A stretch of 64,000 nt of DNA, taken from Haloterrigena salina JCM 13891 (GTDB lineage Archaea > Halobacteriota > Halobacteria > Halobacteriales > Natrialbaceae). Both the position numbers and the translations under genes were made by a program. Positions 44,748-51,777 of this stretch are shown here, one piece after another. Positions within the stretch are counted from its first letter, which is position 1, and each line of letters starts with the position of its first letter. Location of the stretch: the NCBI RefSeq assembly GCF_000337495.1, contig NZ_AOIS01000058.1, positions 1 through 64,000 on the forward strand. Reading direction: 5' to 3'. The notes beneath the pieces were generated by a model. That model saw only the letters and a list, made by a program, of their open reading frames with translations. It did not search any database and was not told the DNA's origin.

Positions 44748-45345
44748 CTAAGTGCGATTCACTGCAATCTGTTTCATTCCGCCGAAAGGGACGTGGGGTT
44801 TGTCGTCGATCGGCTGATCGTTGATGTGGATCACGCCTGTGTCGATCCCGTCTGCGATCCGACAGGCCTGCGCTATGTCCTTGTGTGGACCGAGCCTGAG
44901 GGGCCGTAGATCGCGTCTCGTTTCCAGTTCGAACGCTGCTGCATCGATCGAGTAGGGAATGACGGGCGCGATGGGCCCGAAGTGCTTGTTTGCCGCCGCG
45001 TCCATGGCATTGCCGGCGTCCGAGAGCACTGTCGGTTCGACGAGGTCGTCGTGTCGCCGCGCGTCTCGAGGTCGCGCCCTCGTCGATAATCAAGCCGATA
45101 ATCGTGTCGTCGGCCGTCGGATCGCCAGTCAGTAGCGAGGCGGTCCGATCGGGGAGCGCCTCCACGTAGTCGTCGTACAGTGACTCGTGGACGAGATAGT
45201 GGTTGATCGAAATGAAGGACTGGCCCTGTAGAGGAGCGAGCCAAAGACGCGCTATCGGCGGCGCGAACCAGATTCGCGTTCTCCGCGACGATGAAACGTT
45301 GTTTCCCCCGATCTCGAGCCGGATAATCGCAGTACCCTAACGGCA
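44748..45345 (-). pseudogene. Decayed partial copy of the aldehyde dehydrogenase at 46355
   Basis: Minus-strand pieces in different frames match the second half of the intact aldehyde dehydrogenase 1 kb to the right. They include GGNNV; GQSFISINHYLVHESLYDDY; SLLTGDPTADDTIIGLIIDE; NAMDAAANKHFGPIAPVIPY; and IADGIDTGVIHINDQPIDDK, ending VPFGGMKQ. The intact gene has GQACISIN at the nucleophile; here it is GQSFISIN, so the catalytic Cys has become Phe. The N-terminal half is absent and at least three frameshifts occur. It is a dead duplicate or a remnant of a replaced allele. Confidence 0.88.
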
Positions 45346-45425
45346 GCCGCAGGATACGCAAGTACCAATTGCTTTAGGAAGAGGTGCTTTCCGGGCCGGT
45401 CCGCTTGCTCGAGGTAGGAACCGCT

Positions 45426-45785
45426 ATGGAACAAACAGAGGCATTCCGCGTGCTCGCGAGCGCCGACCGTCAGCTCGTGCTCCACGAGTTACTCGAACAC
45501 GACGGGGCGGCTGATATCGACGAGATCTCGCGGCAGGTGGCCGCTCGGCGACACCGCCTCTCATCCGGCAAGATCGACGACGGGATGATCGAGCGCGCAC
45601 ACGTCCGGCTCGTCCACGCTCACTTCCCGCACCTGCAGGCGCGGAATCTGATCGATATCGACTGGGACGACGAGGCGGTCGCCCTGACCGACGGCGAGTC
45701 CGTCGACCAGCTCCTCGAGGCCGCCGAAGAGTTAGAGAGTTGGCCGCCGACCGATCTCCTCGAACAGCCGTCGCGCAGCCGGTGA
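45426..45785 (+). CDS. Winged-helix protein of the DUF7344-like type
   Basis: A 119-residue protein with MEQTEAFRVLASADRQLVLH, LLEHDGAADIDEISRQVAAR, and MIERAHVRLVHAHFPHLQAR followed by NLIDIDWDDEAVALTDGES. This order of helix, helix-turn-helix, H.HLP-like helix and beta wing is that of the numerous haloarchaeal DUF7344 putative regulators. I start at ATG 45426, where homologous sequence begins. It ends 86 bp before the receiver-like gene on the same strand, so both may act in one regulatory unit. Target unknown. Confidence 0.75.
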   Translation: MEQTEAFRVLASADRQLVLHELLEHDGAADIDEISRQVAARRHRLSSGKIDDGMIERAHVRLVHAHFPHLQARNLIDIDWDDEAVALTDGESVDQLLEAAEELESWPPTDLLEQPSRSR

Positions 45786-45871
45786 CGGAGCGGTTCGCAA
45801 CAGGCAGGAACAGTGAACCGTACGGACTGCCTGAGAGTTGCAATTTTACCCTTGCAGCCGCATGCTCAGGT

Positions 45872-46339
45872 ATGGCGTCAGCAGACGAGGCGGACGAGAC
45901 CGATCTGGGGGAGCGGATTGATATTCTGTTGGTCGAACCCAACCCCGGCGACACCCGCCTCTTCGAAGAAAACTTTCGAGACGCGAAACTCATGAACGCC
46001 GTCCACGCCGTCACGGACGGCGAGGAGGCGCTCGACTTTCTCCACCAGCGCGGCGAGTACGCGGACGCGCCGCGACCGGATCTGGTCCTGCTCGAGCTCC
46101 AGCTCCCGGGAACCAGCGGGACGGCAGTGCTGTCCGAACTGCAAAACGAGCCGCCGTTAGACGAGATCCGCGTCATCGTCCTCACCAGTTCCGAGATGGG
46201 CGAGGAAATCGTCCGCTCGCACGACATCGAGGCCGACGAGTACATCCGCAAGCCCGTCCAAGCCGAGGAGTTCATCGCGTTCGTCCAGGAAGTAGAGGAC
46301 TTCTGGTTCGCGATCGTCAAAAACGAGTCCGACGACTGA
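45872..46339 (+). CDS. Receiver-domain protein lacking the phospho-acceptor aspartate
   Basis: A 155-residue stand-alone CheY-like protein. Strand 1 reads DILLVEPNPGDTRLFEENF, where the usual EDNP acidic pair is Glu22-Pro23. Strand 3 reads DLVLLELQLPGTSG with Glu75 in place of the phosphorylated Asp. The later residues are kept: Thr105 in VIVLTSSEMG and Lys127 in EYIRKPV. It resembles the short haloarchaeal/cyanobacterial Rcp1-like receivers, but cannot be phosphorylated in the standard way; Glu may mimic the phosphorylated state. Its neighbours are a DUF7344-like regulator and a convergent aldehyde dehydrogenase, with no kinase adjacent. I am sure of the fold; constitutive signalling is inference. 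Confidence 0.88.
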   Translation: MASADEADETDLGERIDILLVEPNPGDTRLFEENFRDAKLMNAVHAVTDGEEALDFLHQRGEYADAPRPDLVLLELQLPGTSGTAVLSELQNEPPLDEIRVIVLTSSEMGEEIVRSHDIEADEYIRKPVQAEEFIAFVQEVEDFWFAIVKNESDD

Positions 46340-46354
46340 GCGGCGCAGTGCCGC

Positions 46355-47827
46355 TCAGAAGGGGTACTCCCGCGATTCGCGCTGGACGGAGATCACTTTC
46401 GTCGTCGTCAGTTCCTCGAGGATCGACTCGCCGTTGTACCGCCCCATGCCGGACTGTTTCATCCCGCCGAAGGGGACGTGGGGTTCGTCGTTGATCGGCT
46501 GATCGTTGATGTGGATCATGCCGGTGTCGATCCCGTCGGCGATCGTCCGCGCCTGCGCTATGTCCTCGCTGTGGACCGACCCCGACAGGCCGTGGATCGT
46601 GTCGTTGGCCAGCTCGATCGCCTCCTCGTCGCTCGAGTAGGGGATCACGGGCGCGACGGGGCCGAAGTGTTCGTTCGCCGCGGCGGCCATGTCGTTGTCG
46701 GCGTCGGAGAGGACCGTCGGCTCGAGGACGAGGTCGTCGGCCTCGCCGCCGGTCTCGAGGGTCGCGCCCTCGTCGACCGACGTCTCGACGTACTCGAGGA
46801 TCTGGTCGCGCTGGCTCTCGTCGATGAGCGGCCCGATGATCGTGTCGTCGTCGCGTGGATCGCCGGTCGGGAGGTTCGCCGCGCGGTCGGCGAGCATCCC
46901 GACGTAGTCGTCGTAGACGCTCTCGTGGACGAGGTGCCGGTTGATCGAGATACAGGCCTGTCCCTGGTGGAGGAACGAGCCGAAGACGCCGCTGTCGACC
47001 GCGCGCTCGACGTCGGCCCCGTCGGTGACGACGTGGACGTTGTTGCCGCCCAGCTCGAGGGCCGGGAGCGCGCAGTTGCTCGCCGCGTTCGCGGCGACGC
47101 GCTGGCCGATCTCCGTCGATCCGGTGAAAGCGAGCACGCGGGGCGTTTCGTGGTCGGAGATCGCGTCGCCGATCTCGGAGCCCCGGCCCGGGACGACGCT
47201 CAACAACCCCTCCGGGACGCCGGCGGCCTCGAAGATCCGCGCGAGCAGCAGGCCGCCCGTGATCGGCGTGTTCGACGCTGGTTTAAGCACCACGCCGTTG
47301 CCGGCGGCGATCGCCGGGGCGACCGCCCGCATCGAGAGGTGCAGCGGGAAGTTCCACGGCGAGATGACGCCGACGACGCCGACGGGTCGGCGCTCGGCGA
47401 CGTTCTCCTTGCCCGGCGTGATCGAGTCCATGTGCTGACCCGACATCCGGAAGGGGTAGCTCGCGGCCTGTTGCATCATGCCGCGGGCGGTCTGGATCTC
47501 GGCCTCGCACTTGACCTGCGTGCTGCCGGACTCGACGGCCAGCAGGTCGGCGATCTCCTCGCGGTTGTCGCCGACGAACTCGATGGCCGCCTCGATCACG
47601 CCCGCCCGCGCCTGCGGCGGTTGCTGGGCCCACGACTCCTGTGCCGCCGCTGCGGCCTCGTAGGCCCGATCGACGTCCGCCTCGGTGCCCGCCGGGACGG
47701 TGGCGATTGCCTCGCGCGTATAGGGGTTCTCGACCGACATCGCGTCCCGGTCGCCGCCCTCGGTCCACTCCCCGGCGAGGTAGAGCGCGTCCCAGCCGGC
47801 GTCGGGCGCCAGTGGCAGGTCTGTCAT
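46355..47827 (-). CDS. Aldehyde dehydrogenase (benzaldehyde/vanillin-dehydrogenase-like)
   Basis: A 490-residue NAD(P)-dependent aldehyde dehydrogenase with ISPWNFPLHL (Asn159), FTGSTEIGQRVA, ALELGGNNVH (Glu258), HQGQACISINRH (nucleophile Cys292) and VPFGGMKQSGMGRYNG. ELGGNN together with the ACISINR loop is common in aryl- and aliphatic-aldehyde dehydrogenases such as vanillin or benzaldehyde dehydrogenase; the substrate is not settled. ATG 47827 (MTDLPLAPDAGWD) is preferred to the upstream in-frame ATG. A decayed half-copy lies 1 kb away across two small genes, evidence of duplication. Confidence 0.88.
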   Translation of the reverse strand: MTDLPLAPDAGWDALYLAGEWTEGGDRDAMSVENPYTREAIATVPAGTEADVDRAYEAAAAAQESWAQQPPQARAGVIEAAIEFVGDNREEIADLLAVESGSTQVKCEAEIQTARGMMQQAASYPFRMSGQHMDSITPGKENVAERRPVGVVGVISPWNFPLHLSMRAVAPAIAAGNGVVLKPASNTPITGGLLLARIFEAAGVPEGLLSVVPGRGSEIGDAISDHETPRVLAFTGSTEIGQRVAANAASNCALPALELGGNNVHVVTDGADVERAVDSGVFGSFLHQGQACISINRHLVHESVYDDYVGMLADRAANLPTGDPRDDDTIIGPLIDESQRDQILEYVETSVDEGATLETGGEADDLVLEPTVLSDADNDMAAAANEHFGPVAPVIPYSSDEEAIELANDTIHGLSGSVHSEDIAQARTIADGIDTGMIHINDQPINDEPHVPFGGMKQSGMGRYNGESILEELTTTKVISVQRESREYPF

Positions 47828-47911
47828 AGCGAGTGGTAACCGTCGTGTGTGCAAAAGAAGCACACTCGCAGGCGCAACGTGCGAGCGTTCACTCGAGTGA
47901 GCGCGGCCGAA

Positions 47912-48265
47912 TTAGCTTCGGAGCTGCGCGTTCGGCATCGCGAAGCCGGCGACGAGATAGACGCCGACGGCCGCGACGAGCGCCGTCGGAATACCGATCA
48001 GCGTGTCCAACTCACCGAACCCCGTCGCGAACACCACGATGCCCGCGGCCGAGAGCGCGAATCCCGCGGCGACTCGGTGGAAGCCGCGCAGCGGCGCGGC
48101 ATCGTCGGCGGGCATCAGGTTCTCGAGGTCGTCGTCCTCGCCCGACTGCATGAACACCGGGAGGAAACAGAAGACGCCGAGTCCGACCAGCAAGCCGGCG
48201 ATGGCGCCGATCACGATATTATCGAATGCGATGTAGCCCATTACCGTGAAGGCGATGACGTCCAT
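47912..48265 (-). CDS. Small membrane protein of unknown function
   Basis: A 117-residue protein with four hydrophobic segments in two pairs (about 3-20 and 22-40; 64-82 and 88-108), separated by an acidic cytoplasmic-type loop, QSGEDDDLENLMPADDA. It ends on the same strand about 85 bp upstream of the aldehyde dehydrogenase start, so the two may be co-transcribed. I do not recognise the family, though similar short haloarchaeal proteins exist. Confidence 0.6.
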   Translation of the reverse strand: MDVIAFTVMGYIAFDNIVIGAIAGLLVGLGVFCFLPVFMQSGEDDDLENLMPADDAAPLRGFHRVAAGFALSAAGIVVFATGFGELDTLIGIPTALVAAVGVYLVAGFAMPNAQLRS

Positions 48266-48563
48266 CGTCCCCGCCGCTGCGCCGATCCGTGTCGGCGTCA
48301 GTGGTCCGTCTCCAAACGGGTTCGACTCGGTTTCGCGTGCGGATTGAATACTTGAAATGTCGCTCTAAATTAATTCATATCTGGCTATAACTTATCGTCA
48401 AGGATAGCCCTTCGACGCCGTTCTCGCCGTACGACTAGTCTGGCGGAGCGATCGACGCCATCGCGATCCGCGCGAAACGGCGGCTCTACGCGCTCGTCGG
48501 GACCGTTGCCGGGATCGCCGCGTACCTCGGCGTCGTGGTCTGGCTCTCACGCTCGCGCCGTAG
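48266..48563. other. Intergenic with possible remnant of a small membrane protein
   Basis: On the plus strand about 48454-48563 encodes a credible single-helix peptide, AIDAIAIRAKRRLYALVGTV then AGIAAYLGVVVWLSRSRR. No ATG, GTG or TTG start is visible between the preceding in-frame stop and the helix, so it is probably a decayed gene. The rest is an AT-rich promoter-like stretch near 48360-48400. Confidence 0.35.
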
Positions 48564-49241
48564 TCACGACTCCGTGGCGGGGACGTCGATGTACTCGGGC
48601 GCCACCGCGTCGGTCGTGTACGTCTCCCGGCCGCGTTTGGTAATCCGATAGCCGTCCGCGAGCATCGCCGCGGCGTCGACGACGAGCACGACGGGATCGT
48701 TCGCGCGGCGCTGCCCGACGCGGCGGGCCGCCTCGCGGCTCCCCGAGAGGTGGACCTGCTGGCGGGACATCGGTCGGAGTCCGTCCTCGCGGATCGACGC
48801 CAAGGTCGCCGGCGCCGTGCCGTGATACAGTTCGTCGGGGACCGGCGCGTCGGTCGGACCCAGATCGACGTCGACGGAGTGACCGTACGAGGCCCGAACG
48901 AGCCCGTTCCCAGCTCCGTCGTCGATCCCGCCGGCGCCCGTCCGCTCGAAGCGCCCTTTCGGATCGGTCGCGATCACCGCCGCCACGTGGCGCGGTTCGG
49001 CCCAGTCGTACTTCCGTTCGACTGCGTCGGCGAGGGCCTCGTAGTCGGTCCAGCCGTGTGCGTCGAGTTCGAGACCGACGTCCTCTGGGAAGTGTCGGAG
49101 CGCGCCGCTAACGAACTTCGAGAGCCGGCGGCGTCGCTCGCCGGAAAGCACCGTCTCTCCGCGGGCGTCGCAGATCGGACACCGCCCGTCAGCGCTCGAG
49201 TACGGTCCGTGCGCCGCGCAGGTTCTGAACGACTCCGTCAC
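48564..49241 (-). CDS. kptA: RNA 2'-phosphotransferase (Tpt1/KptA)
   Basis: A 225-residue NAD-dependent enzyme that removes the 2'-phosphate left at an RNA splice junction by transferring it to NAD, giving ADP-ribose cyclic phosphate and nicotinamide. The N-terminus is a small zinc-ribbon-like region (CAAHGPY, CPICD). The KptA core follows, with LSKFVSGALRHFPEDVGLEL, YHGTAPATLASIREDGLRP, RQQVHLSGSREAARRVGQRR and VVLVVDAAAMLADGY. The usual catalytic Arg, His and Arg motifs are present. I prefer the GTG start at 49241 (VTESFRTCAAHG); a TTG at 49271 is an alternative. The gene follows nadC by about 50 bp and is the last gene of the NAD-synthesis operon, so an NAD consumer is co-expressed with NAD synthesis. 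Confidence 0.88.
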   Translation of the reverse strand: MTESFRTCAAHGPYSSADGRCPICDARGETVLSGERRRRLSKFVSGALRHFPEDVGLELDAHGWTDYEALADAVERKYDWAEPRHVAAVIATDPKGRFERTGAGGIDDGAGNGLVRASYGHSVDVDLGPTDAPVPDELYHGTAPATLASIREDGLRPMSRQQVHLSGSREAARRVGQRRANDPVVLVVDAAAMLADGYRITKRGRETYTTDAVAPEYIDVPATES

Positions 49242-49290
49242 GGGCGCCCGTACTCGCTCGAGGGAAACCAATCGCTCGGTCCCTCGGCCG

Positions 49291-50214
49291 TCAGTCGCCC
49301 GTCCGGAACGAGAGATCCAGCGACGGCGCCGAGTGGGTCAGCGACCCCATCGAGATGACATCGACGCCCGTGGCGGCGTAGTCGGCGACGGTCTCGAGAG
49401 TGATGCCGCCGCTGGCCTCGGCGAGCGCGGCGTAGTCGGCGAGCAGATCGACCGCCTCCCGCGTCTCCGCTGGGCTCATGTTGTCCAGCAGGACGATATC
49501 GGCGCCCGCGTCGGCGGCCCGCGGCGCGTCCTCGACGGCCTCGACCTCGACGTCGAGTTTCGTGGCGAACGACGCTCGCTCCCGAAAGTGTTCGATCGCG
49601 CCCTCGAGTCCCATCTCGGCGACGTGGTTGTCCTTGACCATGACCATGTGCGAGAGGTCGAGACGGTGAGTGTCGCCGCCGCCCGCGACGACGGCGCGCT
49701 TCTCTACGCCGCGCAGGCCGGGCGTGGTCTTGCGAGTCGCGGCGATCCGAACGTCGTCGGATTCGGTGCTCTGCTCGCGGCCGGTAGCCGCTCGCGTATC
49801 CGAGGCGTCCTCAGAAGTGCTTTGCACTTCTGATGGGCTGCGAGAATCGCAAAGCGATTCTCGAACGCGTTGCGCCTCGCGAGCGCGTTCGACGACCTCG
49901 TTCGTTCGCGTGGCGATTCCCGAGGCGTGGCCCGCGAGGTTGACGGCGACGCGCTCGCCTCGCAGGACCTCGCGTGCGGCTCCCTCGACGCGGAGCAGTT
50001 CGTCGCCCGGATCGACGGCGGTGCCGTCCTCGATTCGATCGGTCACAGCGCTGTCGAGGTACCCGAAGACGGCCGTCGCCGCCTCGAGGCCCGCCGCGAC
50101 GCCCGATTCCTTTGCGACGAGTCGTCCGGTGGTCTCGCCGGGCACCTGATTGGTCACGTCGTGGTGGCCGACATCTTCGCGGAGCCAGTGTTCGACCTGT
50201 GCGTCGGTGATCAT
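49291..50214 (-). CDS. nadC: Nicotinate-nucleotide pyrophosphorylase (quinolinate phosphoribosyltransferase)
   Basis: A 307-residue enzyme converting quinolinate and PRPP to nicotinate mononucleotide, the third step of de novo NAD synthesis. Conserved pieces are DVTNQVPGE, LRGERVAVNLAGHASGIATR, AATRKTTPGLRGVEKRAVVA, GGGDTHRLDLSHMVMVKDNH, EVEAVEDAPRAADAGADIVL and DVISMGSLTHSAP. Between SGIATR and ATRKTTPG there are about 56 residues where the family usually has about 18; residues 113-152 (REAQRVRESLCDSRSP onward) are an in-frame insertion low in hydrophobics. The DNA of this insertion contains two perfect palindromes. All catalytic segments flank it intact, so the enzyme is probably active. 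It starts six bases after the nadB stop. Confidence 0.92.
   Translation of the reverse strand: MITDAQVEHWLREDVGHHDVTNQVPGETTGRLVAKESGVAAGLEAATAVFGYLDSAVTDRIEDGTAVDPGDELLRVEGAAREVLRGERVAVNLAGHASGIATRTNEVVERAREAQRVRESLCDSRSPSEVQSTSEDASDTRAATGREQSTESDDVRIAATRKTTPGLRGVEKRAVVAGGGDTHRLDLSHMVMVKDNHVAEMGLEGAIEHFRERASFATKLDVEVEAVEDAPRAADAGADIVLLDNMSPAETREAVDLLADYAALAEASGGITLETVADYAATGVDVISMGSLTHSAPSLDLSFRTGD
49811..49833 (-). repeat. Perfect 10-bp palindrome inside nadC
   Basis: TCAGAAGTGC and its exact complement GCACTTCTGA surround a TTT loop. It lies wholly within the inserted segment of nadC, 7 bp from a second palindrome of the same size, and keeps the reading frame open. Confidence 0.8.
49841..49863 (-). 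repeat. Second perfect 10-bp palindrome inside nadC
   Basis: CGAGAATCGC and GCGATTCTCG surround an AAA loop. It has the same size and loop length as the neighbouring palindrome but unrelated sequence, suggesting a two-hairpin palindromic element inserted in frame. Confidence 0.8.
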
Positions 50215-50220
50215 CGGTAG

Positions 50221-51768
50221 TCAGTCGTCGGCCTCTCGGACTTCGGGCGTCGGCCCGTCGTCGCTCACGACGTAGTGACAGCCCGTCGATGTCGTGTTCT
50301 CGCCGGCCGCCCGCGCGATCAGCAGCGCCACGACGCAGGCGTTCCGGAGTTCGTAGAGATCCCGCGCCGTCCGCGTCCGAATGTAGGCGTCGACCTCGCC
50401 CTTGAGCCGTCGGAGGACGGCGCTCGCGCGGGCGATTTCGTCGGGGTCGCGCTCGAGGCCGAGGTACTCGTCCATCGTCCGTTTCAGCCGGACGGACTTC
50501 TCGGCGGCGAACCGCTCGGGCAGGTCGGGGTCGCTGTTCCGGAGGTCTGGCGCTTCGACAACCTCGGGTTCGGCGCCGGAATCTACAGCATCTGCACCGG
50601 CCCGCAGCCCCCAGACCAGGCCCTCGAGCAGGCTCGTACTCGCTAGCCGGTTGGCGCCGTGGACGCCCGTGCGGGCGCACTCGCCGACGGCGTACAGTCG
50701 ATCGAGCGACGTTCGTCCGTTCTCGTCGACCGCGATCCCGCCACACAGGAAGTGCTCGCAGGGCGCGACCGGGATCTCGTCGCCCTCGATCCCGCGGCCG
50801 CGGCACTTCTCGGCGATGGCGGGGTACTCCTCGGCGAACTCGCCCTCGAGCGTACTCGCGTCCAGCACGACCTCGCCGGTTTCCTCGCGCTCCGTTTCGA
50901 CGGCGCGGGCGACGACGTCCCGCGGCGCGAGTTCGGCATCGGGATGGTAGTCGTCCATGAACCGCTCCCCTTCGCCGTTGCGCAACACGGCGCCCTCGCC
51001 GCGCAGCGCCTCGGAGAGCAGGAACGGTTCCTCGCTGTCATACGCCGTGGGGTGAAACTGCACGTACTCCATGTCCTCGACCTCGGCGCCCGCGAGCGCG
51101 GCCATGGCGATCCCGTCGCCGGTCGCGTCGTCGGGGTTGGTCGAGCGCGTGTAGAGGGCGCCGATCCCGCCGGTCGCGAGGACCGTCGTCCCGGCGAAGA
51201 CGGGGTGGCCGTCGGGCTCCTCGTCGGTCAGGACGCCGTGCACTCGACCCTCGTGGGTGATCAGGTCGAGCGCGGCGGTGTCCTGTCGGACCTCGATTCG
51301 GTCGTGCGCGTCGATGTGATTCAGAAACGGCCGGAGGATGTGCGTGCCCGTCGCGGCGTCCACGTGGAGGATGCGATGGTCGGAGTGGGCGGCCTCCCGG
51401 GTATAGTCGAACTCGCCGTCGCCTGTTTCGTCGAACTCGATCCCGAGGGTCTCGAGCAGCACGTCTTCGACGGCGTCGTCGGCGTGCTCGACGAGTACGT
51501 CGATCGCATCGGGATCCGCGGTCCCGTCGCTGGCCGCGAGGATGTCGCGTTTCAGGCTCTCGGGATCCCCTCGAGTCGTCGAAATCCCGCCCTGCGCCCA
51601 GTCGGTGCTGGCGCCGTCTGGTTTCTCGGCTTTCGTCACTAGGAGGACTTCGGCGCCCTCCCGGGCGGCCGCGAGCGCGGCCGCACAGCCCGCGATCCCG
51701 CTGCCGACGACCAGAACGCCCGCGGTCTCCGGCGTTGCATCCCGCGTTGGGTGTTGTGTGTCGGTCAT
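50221..51768 (-). CDS. nadB: L-aspartate oxidase
   Basis: A 515-residue FAD enzyme of the succinate dehydrogenase/fumarate reductase flavoprotein family. It oxidises L-aspartate to iminoaspartate, the substrate of quinolinate synthase. The FAD site VLVVGSGIAGCAAALAAARE is at the N-terminus, then STDWAQGGISTTRGDPESL, YTREAAHSDHRILHVDAATG (active-site region), VQFHPTAYDSEEPFLLSEAL, EHFLCGGIAVDENGRTSLDR and the late TGVHGANRLASTSLLEGLVW. The length is normal. It begins nine bases after the nadA stop and six bases before nadC, giving a compact nadA-nadB-nadC operon. Oxygen is the likely acceptor in this aerobe, with fumarate possible. Confidence 0.93.
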   Translation of the reverse strand: MTDTQHPTRDATPETAGVLVVGSGIAGCAAALAAAREGAEVLLVTKAEKPDGASTDWAQGGISTTRGDPESLKRDILAASDGTADPDAIDVLVEHADDAVEDVLLETLGIEFDETGDGEFDYTREAAHSDHRILHVDAATGTHILRPFLNHIDAHDRIEVRQDTAALDLITHEGRVHGVLTDEEPDGHPVFAGTTVLATGGIGALYTRSTNPDDATGDGIAMAALAGAEVEDMEYVQFHPTAYDSEEPFLLSEALRGEGAVLRNGEGERFMDDYHPDAELAPRDVVARAVETEREETGEVVLDASTLEGEFAEEYPAIAEKCRGRGIEGDEIPVAPCEHFLCGGIAVDENGRTSLDRLYAVGECARTGVHGANRLASTSLLEGLVWGLRAGADAVDSGAEPEVVEAPDLRNSDPDLPERFAAEKSVRLKRTMDEYLGLERDPDEIARASAVLRRLKGEVDAYIRTRTARDLYELRNACVVALLIARAAGENTTSTGCHYVVSDDGPTPEVREADD

Positions 51769-51777
51769 GGCTTCGAA

